The notes below the pieces were generated by a model. The model was not told the origin of the DNA. It saw nothing but the letters and a program-made list of their open reading frames with translations, and made no database searches. From a virus, in IMG/VR virus record IMGVR_UViG_3300009705_000171, positions 1 to 20,516 of that record: a stretch of DNA of 20,516 nt. One strand, given 5' to 3'. Positions 7,202-16,183 of this stretch are shown one piece after another. Both the position numbers and the translations under genes were made by a program. Numbering within the stretch: the stretch's first letter is position 1; every line of letters begins with the position of its first letter.

Positions 7202-10200
7202 TTAAATCTCGGCTCCTTGATTAGTAACAACAAAATCTAGTGAGATGAACTCTAGCGATCTTGTCGGCTGCAAGAAAATCTTGCCACGGATTGTATTATT
7301 TTCGACATCAGCCTGAGTTGTTGTCGAAGTATCAATCTGCACCTTGTACCTATCCAAACCTTGTTGGGCTTGAATTTGTTGCATAACTGGATTCACCAAG
7401 TTGGAGAATCTAGCAAGCGTATCTACTCTGTTAGGCTCGAATAATAAGCCTTGTGCAATTTTCTTAACTTTTCTACGAATATCGATAAGAAGACGACGTA
7501 CATTGACACGATCAAGCGCACTTTGTGCAGCCTGCAGTGTTTTCTGTCCGAATACCACAACTCCCGGTGTATGGGGGAACGATGTAATAGGATTAATATC
7601 CGCTTCGTAGAGGGCGTCTAGATTAGCTCTCTTAAGCTTTACTTGTGATTCCAATACCGTATTAAGGGCACCACGTGTAAAGCCCGCAGGAGCAAACCAG
7701 GGATGTGATACGGAGTCATTCAATGAGAAGGCTCCGAGTACTGCCACTGAAGGTGGACATTGCACATTTGAGTTAGTAACTGGGTCTGTGATTACAACAT
7801 CAGGGAAGTAAGCAGCTGCAAACGAAGAGTCCAAATTACGGCTTTCAAAGTTGTTAACCGTGTATGTGACGTTTGTAAGCTGCTTAGAAGATCCTGTAAC
7901 AAACTGATTGTTTTGGTCTTTTTCCTCGAGGTCCATTAAGAACATCGCATCAAAACGATTTTCAACAGAATCAATTGCATAATCTGTAACAGCTGGGTGT
8001 CTTAGACCTGGAATTGCTAGCAGTTGAATTTCTACGTCTGCTTTCTCTTCCATTACGTCGATAGCTTTTCTATAAGCTGCAACTGTTGGACCCTTGACAC
8101 CACCTTGATTAGCTGGTTCACTAAACTCTCTTCGTACGGCAACGTCTGTAAGCTTTGCTTTCTCTTTGTCGAAGATGTTGAAGCCATCAAATCCGCCTTG
8201 AACGAATGTTGTGAACTTCAAGTACTTACGAGTTGGTAAGTGAGCAAAGTCCTTAGCAGGATCTAGGAATCTTGTATCTGATGCCTGATGTGTTGCGCCG
8301 TTCGCTGAAGTTAACGATCCCTTTGTTCCGTTTCTTCTGTATGTCGCAGCGGACCACTCATTAACAACTGGTTTGTCAGTAGAACCTGTAACAACCTGGA
8401 CTCTTTCTAGAGTGAAGAGATTGTTATTATAAAGGTCACTATCTAAAACAGCGTTATTAAGATTAGCTGCGCCTGCATTGTCTCGAACGAATACGTTGGC
8501 AATGTCTTTTCTGTGGCTTGGGAAGAATTTTGTAAACGAAGCAATTGATGTATCAACAACTGTATTTCGATTAGGCTCTTCAACCGAGTCAATTCTTTCA
8601 AACTGAACGCCCCATGATAGATCTGCATTTGATCTTTTCTTGTTGCCTTTGCCCTGTGCGACATTTCTTCGCAACGGAACAGGTGTCATTTTAACTTGGC
8701 GTACTTCAGCCAATGTAACACCGGAGCCACCAACAAAGCATGTATCAGCACCTAAGACATCAGAAAGAGCTGTACTTCCGTCTAGCGAAAGGTGACCAGG
8801 ACCTCTAAACCCTACTGGTAAAGAGCTGTCTGGCATTACGCCTCTTGATACGTCTGTATGCATCTGCACTCTTGCGTATCTAGACCTGGATGTAAATGCA
8901 CCTTCAAGTCTTAGCTTTTGAGCGCCTGCTCTTTGGTCAAAGTCATAATATGCATACATATCACCGATTCTTCGGGCAATGTAGTTGTCAGAAGATCTGT
9001 CTAGGTTGACACCTCGATATGATTCTAAAACGACGGGATCTGAGTCATTATCGTAAAAGTCACGAATAACAATGTCAAATTTTCCGAACTTATTGTTTTC
9101 ATTGCTACTAGCAGCGATATTCTCAATAGTGATCTTAAAAAGATCATTGGAGCGTGCGCCGTCATCTAAAGCATGAACCTTAAAGAGGTTATTGTTGCCA
9201 GCACCGAAGTCCTGGGACATAAACCATGGTGACTGTGCCGTCTGATATCGATCCTGGAAATCCTCATAGTTAGGATTATTTGATGTTCCAGTATTACGGC
9301 CTGAGGTTCCTGCAAGGATAAATGCAGCTTCTTCTAGTCCAGTTCCTGTGTGACCTGCTGTATGTACACCTGATGCGTCTGGCTGGGATACTGCAGAGTG
9401 CACATCCCAATGTGCATACAAGAAGTGTCCTGCTTCACGAACCTTATTAGGATCTGTATTTAGGACCTTACCGAGATAACTAGGATCAGATGGATCAAAC
9501 GATGCTTTAATCTTATTGGGATATAAGCTAGTAGACTTATGTCCGTTTAGAAATACCTCGAAAGCTTGCTTGCCATTGGTGAGATTAACAGTACCGTGTG
9601 CCTGACCTGCTGTCATTTCTTGAGCACCGGAATTGTTGGATACAGGAGGCTCTGCTGTATCGATAGTAGCTGTGGTTTGATACGACGATGAAAGTGCCAT
9701 AATAACACCATCTGGAGTCATGATCGCAGCACGAAGAATTGGAGCACCAGCGCCACCAGAGCCGGCTGTAAATGCGGTAACAGCAGGCGCCGAATCCGGG
9801 TGCTTATAGAGGATCTTGTTTCCGAGAGTCTCTACAATTGCTGTATTGCCATCAATACCGGGTTGCTGAGTGAGTACTAGCGTCTGGGGGTTTGCACCGG
9901 CTGTATCCGTTAAAACTACACTAAGGAAGTCTCCACTCGCACTAGCTGCACCAAACGCGTTTGCATGAACAATTGCATCACGAAGCGCTGTTAGAAACGC
10001 TCGAGATGTTGTCGCGACGCCGTTAGGTACACCTACTGCAATTGCACCGACGTTGCCAGCACCTGCGGTTTCAGCACCAGTATCAGATCCTGTCTCCAAA
10101 ACTGTCCCTGTAGTAACCCCACCTGCGGAGGTGTTGGAAACAACAAACTTAAGAGTTTTAGGTGTGTCAGGATTGGTTGTGCGCGCAGTAATTGTTATAG

Positions 10201-10834
10201 CATGCTTCTCAAGGACGTTAGTCTTAATGTCTTCGTCACCATCAGCTGTATGGATTTGAAGCTTGCCAGAGACACTCGTCAGTGATTGTGCGCCGGCGTC
10301 GACCAAATAGCCAGATGAATTTGTATCAGCCATCAACGATCCAAGGAAGTTCATACGTCCTAGAGGTTGAGGTCTGTCAGTACCCTGGTCGAAGTCGCCG
10401 TCGGCGTCATCAATTGGTGCAACTGCAAACGGATTTGCGCCACCTACTGTCTTTAATAGCTCTCTAGTTGAACCAATTAAACCGCTGTCTTTAACTAAAC
10501 GCTCACCGACAACAAAACCGGAGTTTGTTACAACACCTGTTGTGTCATCACGCTTTGTGCCATCGCCTACACCTAAAACTCTTACATACGTTCCTGCTCT
10601 CGCATTACGCATCCACTCGTTCATGGCTAGCGGTCCAAATTTTTCGCCATCGGTAGCACCGAACTCTGCGACGAAGTCTTGATAAGTAGCAACTGTAATA
10701 GGAACAAATGCTCGCCCCTTGATTGCAGTTCCAATAATTCCGGCCGGGGTGCCTTGAGGGCCTAAAGCAGTGGGACCGCTTAGGTCGATTTCCCTCGTGC
10801 TAACACCTGGGCTTTTAAAAGTTAGCTCAGCCAT
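7202..10834 (-). CDS. Tail sheath protein, downstream paralog with inserted domain (gp18-like)
   Basis: The product is 1210 aa; TTAGGAG precedes the ATG. The N-terminus (FKSPGVSTREIDLS; PAGIIGTAIKGRAFVPITVA; GTYVRVLGVGDG) and C-terminal 130 residues (FGQKTLQAAQSALDRVNVRR; FLQPTRSLEFISLDFVVTNQ) are those of contractile-tail sheath proteins and match the preceding gene closely. The main size difference is an extra region at about residues 190-365: HAITITARTT, TSRAFLTALRDAIVHANAFG and TLVLTQQPGIDGNTAIV. This pattern of strands, a helix with 'LraAI..a' and a closing 'GxxGNtxI' recurs in many environmental-phage structural proteins. It probably forms a surface-exposed beta domain. The tail tube gene follows 48 bases later. 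Confidence 0.96.
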   Translation of the reverse strand: MAELTFKSPGVSTREIDLSGPTALGPQGTPAGIIGTAIKGRAFVPITVATYQDFVAEFGATDGEKFGPLAMNEWMRNARAGTYVRVLGVGDGTKRDDTTGVVTNSGFVVGERLVKDSGLIGSTRELLKTVGGANPFAVAPIDDADGDFDQGTDRPQPLGRMNFLGSLMADTNSSGYLVDAGAQSLTSVSGKLQIHTADGDEDIKTNVLEKHAITITARTTNPDTPKTLKFVVSNTSAGGVTTGTVLETGSDTGAETAGAGNVGAIAVGVPNGVATTSRAFLTALRDAIVHANAFGAASASGDFLSVVLTDTAGANPQTLVLTQQPGIDGNTAIVETLGNKILYKHPDSAPAVTAFTAGSGGAGAPILRAAIMTPDGVIMALSSSYQTTATIDTAEPPVSNNSGAQEMTAGQAHGTVNLTNGKQAFEVFLNGHKSTSLYPNKIKASFDPSDPSYLGKVLNTDPNKVREAGHFLYAHWDVHSAVSQPDASGVHTAGHTGTGLEEAAFILAGTSGRNTGTSNNPNYEDFQDRYQTAQSPWFMSQDFGAGNNNLFKVHALDDGARSNDLFKITIENIAASSNENNKFGKFDIVIRDFYDNDSDPVVLESYRGVNLDRSSDNYIARRIGDMYAYYDFDQRAGAQKLRLEGAFTSRSRYARVQMHTDVSRGVMPDSSLPVGFRGPGHLSLDGSTALSDVLGADTCFVGGSGVTLAEVRQVKMTPVPLRRNVAQGKGNKKRSNADLSWGVQFERIDSVEEPNRNTVVDTSIASFTKFFPSHRKDIANVFVRDNAGAANLNNAVLDSDLYNNNLFTLERVQVVTGSTDKPVVNEWSAATYRRNGTKGSLTSANGATHQASDTRFLDPAKDFAHLPTRKYLKFTTFVQGGFDGFNIFDKEKAKLTDVAVRREFSEPANQGGVKGPTVAAYRKAIDVMEEKADVEIQLLAIPGLRHPAVTDYAIDSVENRFDAMFLMDLEEKDQNNQFVTGSSKQLTNVTYTVNNFESRNLDSSFAAAYFPDVVITDPVTNSNVQCPPSVAVLGAFSLNDSVSHPWFAPAGFTRGALNTVLESQVKLKRANLDALYEADINPITSFPHTPGVVVFGQKTLQAAQSALDRVNVRRLLIDIRRKVKKIAQGLLFEPNRVDTLARFSNLVNPVMQQIQAQQGLDRYKVQIDTSTTTQADVENNTIRGKIFLQPTRSLEFISLDFVVTNQGAEI
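9740..10267 (-). other. Extra domain inserted in the downstream sheath paralog
   Basis: Codons for roughly residues 190-365 of the larger sheath. The paralog has only a short stretch at the corresponding place, between the conserved N-terminal domain and the shared LRAAIMTPDG / VRAVILTDSA segment. The region is Gly/Ala/Thr-rich, ends in the LTQQPGIDGNTAIV motif, and then runs into a Gly/Ala linker (TAFTAGSGGAGAP). Boundaries are approximate, set by eye from the paralog comparison. Confidence 0.5.
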
Positions 10835-10882
10835 TCTGTCTTGCTCCTAACTGTGCAAAATGTTGTATAATATACATATCCA

Positions 10883-13800
10883 TTACTCGAACGAAACTCC
10901 GCTATTCGTAACGACAAAATCAACCGCAATGAACTCAACAGCTCTTGTTGGGACAAGAATAATTCGCCCGTTCATCTTGTTTGATTCGTGATCAGTTTCA
11001 GTATTATTTGTATTATCACAAACAACGCCAAACTTCTCGATGCCTGCTTGAGCTTGAATCAACGTAAGAAGAGGTGTGACTTGATTTACAAATCTCTGCC
11101 TAGTCTGATCATTGTTTTGCTCAAATAGCAGTTTTGTTGCAACGCCCGAAACTAATCGTTTGACTTCTAGAAGAAGCCTGCGAACGTTAACTCTATCAAG
11201 TGCTGATTTAGCAACCTGAAGTGTCTTTTGACCGAAGATTACGAATCCACCTGTGGGGAAAACCGCGATGGGGTTAATTCTCGCATCGTAAAGAAGATCT
11301 CTGTCAGCAGAGTTAAGCCGAACATCAACGTTTGTTACAGATTCCAGCGCGCCTCTATTGAAGCCGGCTGGTGCAAACCATGGATATGCGACCTTGTCAT
11401 TGAATCCTAGAGCTGTCATTGCAGCGACCGAAGCCGGTACAGAGACTACTTCATTATTCACAACATCTAGTATGTCGATATCTGGGAAGTAAGCAGCACC
11501 GTAATTATTGTCGATGACTCTGGACTCAAACTGTTCTGATGTCTCTTGAACATCAACCTTTGCTGTGGAATCGTCAAAAAGACGTGTTCCACCAGAAGCG
11601 TACTTAATAACATCCATCAAGTAGATTGCCATGCTGTAGCTCTTTACAGCTTCCAGTGCATGATCACTAATGAATGCGTCTCTCATTCCCGGGACAGCAA
11701 GAATGTTGACTCTTGATGCCATTGGGTTTGTTATGATCGTAACTGCTTCCTTGAAGGATGAAACAATGTTGTTTTTGTTTCCCTTGCCTGCAACGTGTGA
11801 CTTAAGACCAATAGCGGGAATAGCATCAGTTGCCTTGCCACCGGTATCTGATGACGAAGCTTTGTCATTCATCAGACGATTATCTCTATCTAAGAAGTTA
11901 ACGCCGTCAAAACCACCATAGAACATTGTCGAGAACTTTGCGTACTCGGTAAATCTATTAAAGTAAGATGAACTGTTGTGATTAACCAGAGAAGCAAATG
12001 TTAACCTCTGGTCTGCTCCGCCAACGCCTGCATCCTTAATAGTATAGTATGATGAATCAGGTTTGCCGTTTCTCATGTAAGCTGCACCGAGCATATGCTC
12101 CTTAGCAGTACCTGTAAGCTCTGTAAGCTCTGAGCCTACTGTGCCTGAGTTTACATGGTTTGCGAAAGCAACGCGTGCCATTGTGAACTTATTATTATTA
12201 AACTTGTCAGCGCCTGAGCCTGTTACCAGAGTATCAAGCTTTTCAATTCCTTGAAACTTAGCGTATGAACCAACAATTGCATTGGGCAGTGCACCAACAT
12301 TTGGATTCATAATAGCATCTGTAATTGACCCTTGATCAGCACTTGATGATAGAGGCATTCTTTCGAACTTAACACCCCAGTAAAGTCTAGCATCTGATCT
12401 TTCGTTGTCACCTCGTTGGCCTGTCCACGTCGCTGTATTAGATGTAGCGCCGCGTGTGCACTTAAATCTAAGCGGCAGCGGAGGAATTACACTGAATGGT
12501 AGATCTGTGGCATTATCGTCTACATCACCGTCATGCTTCATGAGTGACGTTGCATAAGTGGCGGTGTAAGCATCCGAACCAAATGATGCGTCGACTGTTG
12601 CCGCTTGATCCATCAAGGATAATGAAGTTTTTAGAACTGGAACGCCACGGAATCCGAAAGGTAGTGATGAAGCCGGAATTTCTTTTTTCTCAACTGCATC
12701 TGCCATTTGAACCCTAATACGTGATGACTTATTAGGATACTTTCCTTGGATTGCGAGCCCACGATCTTCGATATTTGCTGCATTAAAGTTGTAGAAAACT
12801 TTCTTATCGCCAACTTTTTTGGCAACATAGCTATCAGAACTTGGATCTAGTGAACATGCAGGATAAGCTTCTAAGACTTCTAAGCTTGTATCAGTGTCAG
12901 CGAATCTTCTTACCTGAACATCGAATGTACCGTAAGGATTATTGGGATCCGTTGATCGTCTCAAGTTAGCGATTGAAATCTTATATAGCGTATTACCAAT
13001 TGCACCGTCATCGATTGTTTCGAAGTGAAACAAATCATGCTCAGACTCACCAAAAGGCTGTGAGATTATTGCGGGTGTTCTAGCAGTTGTGAATCTACTG
13101 TCTAGACGCCCGAATAGCTCAGAATGTTTTGCTGTTTTGAGAAAGCTTTTGTCTGAAGTTGAAGATGGTGATCCGATGTATACAGCAACCTTAGCAGCAG
13201 TTGCACCTGTATCTCGTTTGACAGAAGCTAGCTCATCCTCAACAGCAAAGTCTAGATATAGAAGATGCTTAAGTGCTGTGAACTGGTCAGGGTCTGTGTT
13301 TAAAACGTTTGCGATATACATAGTGTCGCTAGGATCTAGTGAGACTACATAAGACTTCGCATTTGCCGTTGTAATAGGGCTGGCATCTGTATCTTGCGCA
13401 ATCCAGAGTGTGAATCGACCTGTAGCTTTGTGTGCGTCAACTGTTCTGGTGTTAAGCGCTTGCAAACCAGCCTCGTTAGCTGAAGCTGCAGCTGTTGTTC
13501 CGTCAGTTGCAACAGCTGGTATAATTCTTGTCGCGGAGTCTGTTAAGATAACAGCACGGACAAGACTAACAGCATTGGCTGCAATTACGTACGAATCATT
13601 GTCACTGAATGCTGGAAAACCTGCGACTTCGTTTCCTGCACCATCAGCTCGTGTTCTATGTTCTGCTGTGATAAATGTTACACCACCATGGAGGCCGTTA
13701 GCGGCGTCGCCGCTCCGGGCCGTGGTAGACAATACAGTGCCAGCATTTTTAGCGAATCCGCCGTTTTCAAAATTGCTAATATCTGTATCGTTTTCGATAA

Positions 13801-14068
13801 CGCCCGCACCTAAAGTACGTACGTAAGTAACTGCATTCCTGTTCTTAAGAAATTCTCTCACAGCATACGGACCAAAACGGTCCTGGTCTAGTGTTCCAAA
13901 CCTTGCTGTAAAATCTGCTAGTGATCCTACAGTGACGGGAACAAATGCTGGTCCTCGCTCTGCAGTGCCAACTACGCCTGCTGGTACGCCCAGTGGCGTG
14001 GCTACTCTAGCTGAGAGATCTATTTCCTGTTCAAAGAACCCAGGTGATCTAAATGTCTGCTCGGCCAT
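10883..14068 (-). CDS. Tail sheath protein, upstream paralog (gp18-like)
   Basis: The product is 1061 aa; AAGGAG lies 9 bases before the ATG. Residues 1-90 carry the conserved sheath N-terminus: FRSPGFFEQEIDLS, then PAGVVGTAERGPAFVPVTVG and AVTYVRTLGAG, whose strand exchange links neighbouring subunits. Residues 932-1061 are the conserved C-terminal domain (FGQKTLQVAKSALDRVNVRR; IILVPTRAVEFIAVDFVVTN). The long middle part forms the variable outer domains. Sheath subunits stack in rings around the tube and contract to drive it through the envelope. T4 gp18 has 659 residues, so this is unusually large. It is clearly paralogous to the next gene at both ends and in the middle (LFHFETIDDGA versus LFKVHALDDGA). 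Which paralog forms the main helix cannot be told from sequence. Confidence 0.95.
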   Translation of the reverse strand: MAEQTFRSPGFFEQEIDLSARVATPLGVPAGVVGTAERGPAFVPVTVGSLADFTARFGTLDQDRFGPYAVREFLKNRNAVTYVRTLGAGVIENDTDISNFENGGFAKNAGTVLSTTARSGDAANGLHGGVTFITAEHRTRADGAGNEVAGFPAFSDNDSYVIAANAVSLVRAVILTDSATRIIPAVATDGTTAAASANEAGLQALNTRTVDAHKATGRFTLWIAQDTDASPITTANAKSYVVSLDPSDTMYIANVLNTDPDQFTALKHLLYLDFAVEDELASVKRDTGATAAKVAVYIGSPSSTSDKSFLKTAKHSELFGRLDSRFTTARTPAIISQPFGESEHDLFHFETIDDGAIGNTLYKISIANLRRSTDPNNPYGTFDVQVRRFADTDTSLEVLEAYPACSLDPSSDSYVAKKVGDKKVFYNFNAANIEDRGLAIQGKYPNKSSRIRVQMADAVEKKEIPASSLPFGFRGVPVLKTSLSLMDQAATVDASFGSDAYTATYATSLMKHDGDVDDNATDLPFSVIPPLPLRFKCTRGATSNTATWTGQRGDNERSDARLYWGVKFERMPLSSSADQGSITDAIMNPNVGALPNAIVGSYAKFQGIEKLDTLVTGSGADKFNNNKFTMARVAFANHVNSGTVGSELTELTGTAKEHMLGAAYMRNGKPDSSYYTIKDAGVGGADQRLTFASLVNHNSSSYFNRFTEYAKFSTMFYGGFDGVNFLDRDNRLMNDKASSSDTGGKATDAIPAIGLKSHVAGKGNKNNIVSSFKEAVTIITNPMASRVNILAVPGMRDAFISDHALEAVKSYSMAIYLMDVIKYASGGTRLFDDSTAKVDVQETSEQFESRVIDNNYGAAYFPDIDILDVVNNEVVSVPASVAAMTALGFNDKVAYPWFAPAGFNRGALESVTNVDVRLNSADRDLLYDARINPIAVFPTGGFVIFGQKTLQVAKSALDRVNVRRLLLEVKRLVSGVATKLLFEQNNDQTRQRFVNQVTPLLTLIQAQAGIEKFGVVCDNTNNTETDHESNKMNGRIILVPTRAVEFIAVDFVVTNSGVSFE

Positions 14069-14171
14069 TGAATGATTCTCCTTAGACTCGTGTCATCCTA
14101 AGATAAGTATTGACGTTTGATTCAAAATTCCTGGTCAGTAAGATAGATAAAGACATGAAACCCCGAAATAA

Positions 14172-15515
14172 TTAACCTAAATCACCGAGATCGATCGTAA
14201 TACCTTCTCGGTACACTGTCTCTCCGGACCTTTGGTCCTTTGAAATGACAGTGACTAAACTCCATTTTCTTTTTCCCGTAAACGGATCAATTACCATTCT
14301 TCGCATTTTGGCCTGTTCACGTCCTTTTGTAAAACCGCCCATCTTAGTATCTCCTGTTTTTGAACTTGAATTGACACTAGAAGAGCCTCCAGATCCGGAA
14401 GATCCTTCAGATGCAGGTGTCTTTGAAACTGATCCTGCTTTTCTAGAGTCAACTGATGCTAATGCTGAATTACCTGCGTAGCCAATTGCTGCGCCTGGAT
14501 AACTATCTGATTCTGTTAACAAATCTTCCATAACGTAGTCATTTGGTGAGCCTGATGCGACTGGTGGGAAAAAATCAGGGGCAAGATCCCCTGCTTGTGT
14601 TACATCAAATGTGATGTCTGGTGCTGATATTGTTCTGCGAATTCCTGTTTTAGATCCAGGAAATTCTGGTAAGACCATATAACCTCCGACCCTCATCGTA
14701 AAATTGTACCTGACCAATCTCTCGCTGTCTGTAAAGTCATCGTAGTTGTTGCCAGGCGACATATCAGCATCTGTAAATCCTACAAACCAGTAACCTTTAT
14801 CAGTCTCTAACTTGAAAGTTCTACGATTATTATCTTGATATGAGCTCATAAGTGCAGTAATCATATCATTCATCTGCTGTGTATACTGAGCCCAAAATGT
14901 GATATCATATGTTGTTGTAAAGTATTTGACAGGTGGGATCGTGTATATCTCATAGATGTTGTTCCCTAACGAGGGTGCTAATAAGCGACCCTGTCTGCTG
15001 TCCATAGTTGCAGATTTCGACCCTCTTCTAGTAGATACCTTGCCGGGTTCTGCTCCGGGCTTTCCATCCTTATGTCCTGTCGATGCTGCTTCATCCATAT
15101 TTTTGAAGACGTTATTAAGAAGTCTTTTATAGGTCTCACTATCTTTTGATATCTTTTTCTTAATAGTAATAGTTTGTGTTTCACTCGTTGCCATGCCATG
15201 GGCAACTTCTTGTGAGACGCCTGTCCGCATAATTGATACTAGCGGCAAAATGAGTGCATTATTTTTATCTTTAAGTGGCTTTTTTCTTCTAAGTACAGCA
15301 AATCGCTCACCGGTGGCGAAGATAACTGGAATTTTCTTTTGTTTCTTCCTGTGTTCATACTGAAGCGGTATTTTGTTTTCAAAAAGATCAAATACAGCCC
15401 TGTCAACATCCTCAATAGTACAGGGAGGAACGTAGATATCACCTGCGTCTTTTCCTTCGTACCCACCCGCAACTGTATTTGCGGATTCTAGTTGTTTGTC
15501 GTATCTAGTAGACAT
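14172..15515 (-). CDS. Tail sheath stabiliser / tail completion protein (gp15-like)
   Basis: The product is 447 aa; the ATG lies two bases after the previous stop with GGAG upstream. It aligns by eye with T4 gp15, the hexameric terminator that caps the tube and sheath and docks to the neck. Matching segments are FAVLRRKKPLKDKNNALILPLVSI; TTTYDITFWAQYTQQMNDMI (gp15: YELSIFTRYEDDMFQIV); and RLVRYNFTMRVGGYMVLPE (gp15: RIEWSLTFEVNGWMYPP). It is much longer than T4 gp15 (272 aa). Residues 120-170 are a basic insertion, and after about residue 330 comes an extension with a Ser/Gly linker (367-390) and a basic strand-like end (KMRRMVIDPFTGKRKWSLVT). The extra C-terminal module is unrecognised. The sheath genes follow after 103 bases without recognised signals. 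Confidence 0.83.
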   Translation of the reverse strand: MSTRYDKQLESANTVAGGYEGKDAGDIYVPPCTIEDVDRAVFDLFENKIPLQYEHRKKQKKIPVIFATGERFAVLRRKKPLKDKNNALILPLVSIMRTGVSQEVAHGMATSETQTITIKKKISKDSETYKRLLNNVFKNMDEAASTGHKDGKPGAEPGKVSTRRGSKSATMDSRQGRLLAPSLGNNIYEIYTIPPVKYFTTTYDITFWAQYTQQMNDMITALMSSYQDNNRRTFKLETDKGYWFVGFTDADMSPGNNYDDFTDSERLVRYNFTMRVGGYMVLPEFPGSKTGIRRTISAPDITFDVTQAGDLAPDFFPPVASGSPNDYVMEDLLTESDSYPGAAIGYAGNSALASVDSRKAGSVSKTPASEGSSGSGGSSSVNSSSKTGDTKMGGFTKGREQAKMRRMVIDPFTGKRKWSLVTVISKDQRSGETVYREGITIDLGDLG

Positions 15516-15517
15516 TC

Positions 15518-16174
15518 TTAATCTCCGTAAAACGAAGACTTAATAGACCCCGAATTCTTTTTAACTTTAGCTGGTCCTTCATCTGGGGGATCTAGCTTGC
15601 CGTCTTCAATGAGAGCTCTCTTATCTCCCGTTGGGCCTTCGCTATTTTCAGCCAGTCCCCGCTTTTGTACAAACTCTGTCTGGACAGCGTCTGGATCGTT
15701 TTTATCTTCAGATGTCGGACCGATTGCAAATTTATCTATTTGACCTTCACGGGCTTGCTTGCCGGTGACTTTAAAACCAGTCTTGTGTTCAATTTGTCCG
15801 AAAATAGTCTTGTCAACTACAACAGAAGTTATCTCAAAAAATATTGATCCATAGCTAAAATAGTCGCCGGCTGTAATTTCAAACCCTCGGTCGATCAGAT
15901 CACGCATCTGAATGTAAACTTCAATACTTTTAAATTCTTCACTGCCAAAGCGATTTGTTCTGACTTCTTCCGGTGACCATTCAACCATTGCTTCAACTTC
16001 AATTGGTAGGTCAAAAACTTTTTCAGGAGCCTCTTCATATACATCATGAACGTCAGTAATATCGTGACGTATTCTATAATAGTATATCTTTTGACCCCTT
16101 ACATCTTTTGTGATCTCTTTAGTAATATGAGATACAAAATCAATTTCTCTGGGTGTTATGAATATTCTAGCCAC
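15518..16174 (-). CDS. Neck protein (gp14-like)
   Basis: The product is 218 aa from a GTG start, with AGGAG overlapping the stop codon of the gp13-like gene. The N-terminus IFITPREIDFVSHITKEI recalls the YYVPRE segment of T4 gp14. The core AGDYFSYGSIFFEITSVVVD aligns with the gp14 pattern 'GDliyfp..nslFEI..VE', followed by a beta-rich stretch. Residues 150-205 are polar and probably disordered. The end, SIKSSFYGD, resembles the conserved Ser/Phe/Asp-rich end of gp14 (SSPFDNDF). The protein would join gp13 in the neck between portal and tail. It is slightly shorter than T4 gp14 (256 aa). Order directly between gp13-like and gp15-like genes agrees with T4 and supports the call more than the sequence similarity does. 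Confidence 0.72.
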   Translation of the reverse strand: MARIFITPREIDFVSHITKEITKDVRGQKIYYYRIRHDITDVHDVYEEAPEKVFDLPIEVEAMVEWSPEEVRTNRFGSEEFKSIEVYIQMRDLIDRGFEITAGDYFSYGSIFFEITSVVVDKTIFGQIEHKTGFKVTGKQAREGQIDKFAIGPTSEDKNDPDAVQTEFVQKRGLAENSEGPTGDKRALIEDGKLDPPDEGPAKVKKNSGSIKSSFYGD

Positions 16175-16183
16175 TTATATCTC

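Noticed and set aside
8443-8664. Minus-strand open frames inside larger genes (also 12631-12828, 14978-15205, 15239-15472, 18098-18280)
   Set aside because: Each lies wholly within a confident gene in another frame, has no recognisable domain, and has no ribosome binding site that stands out.
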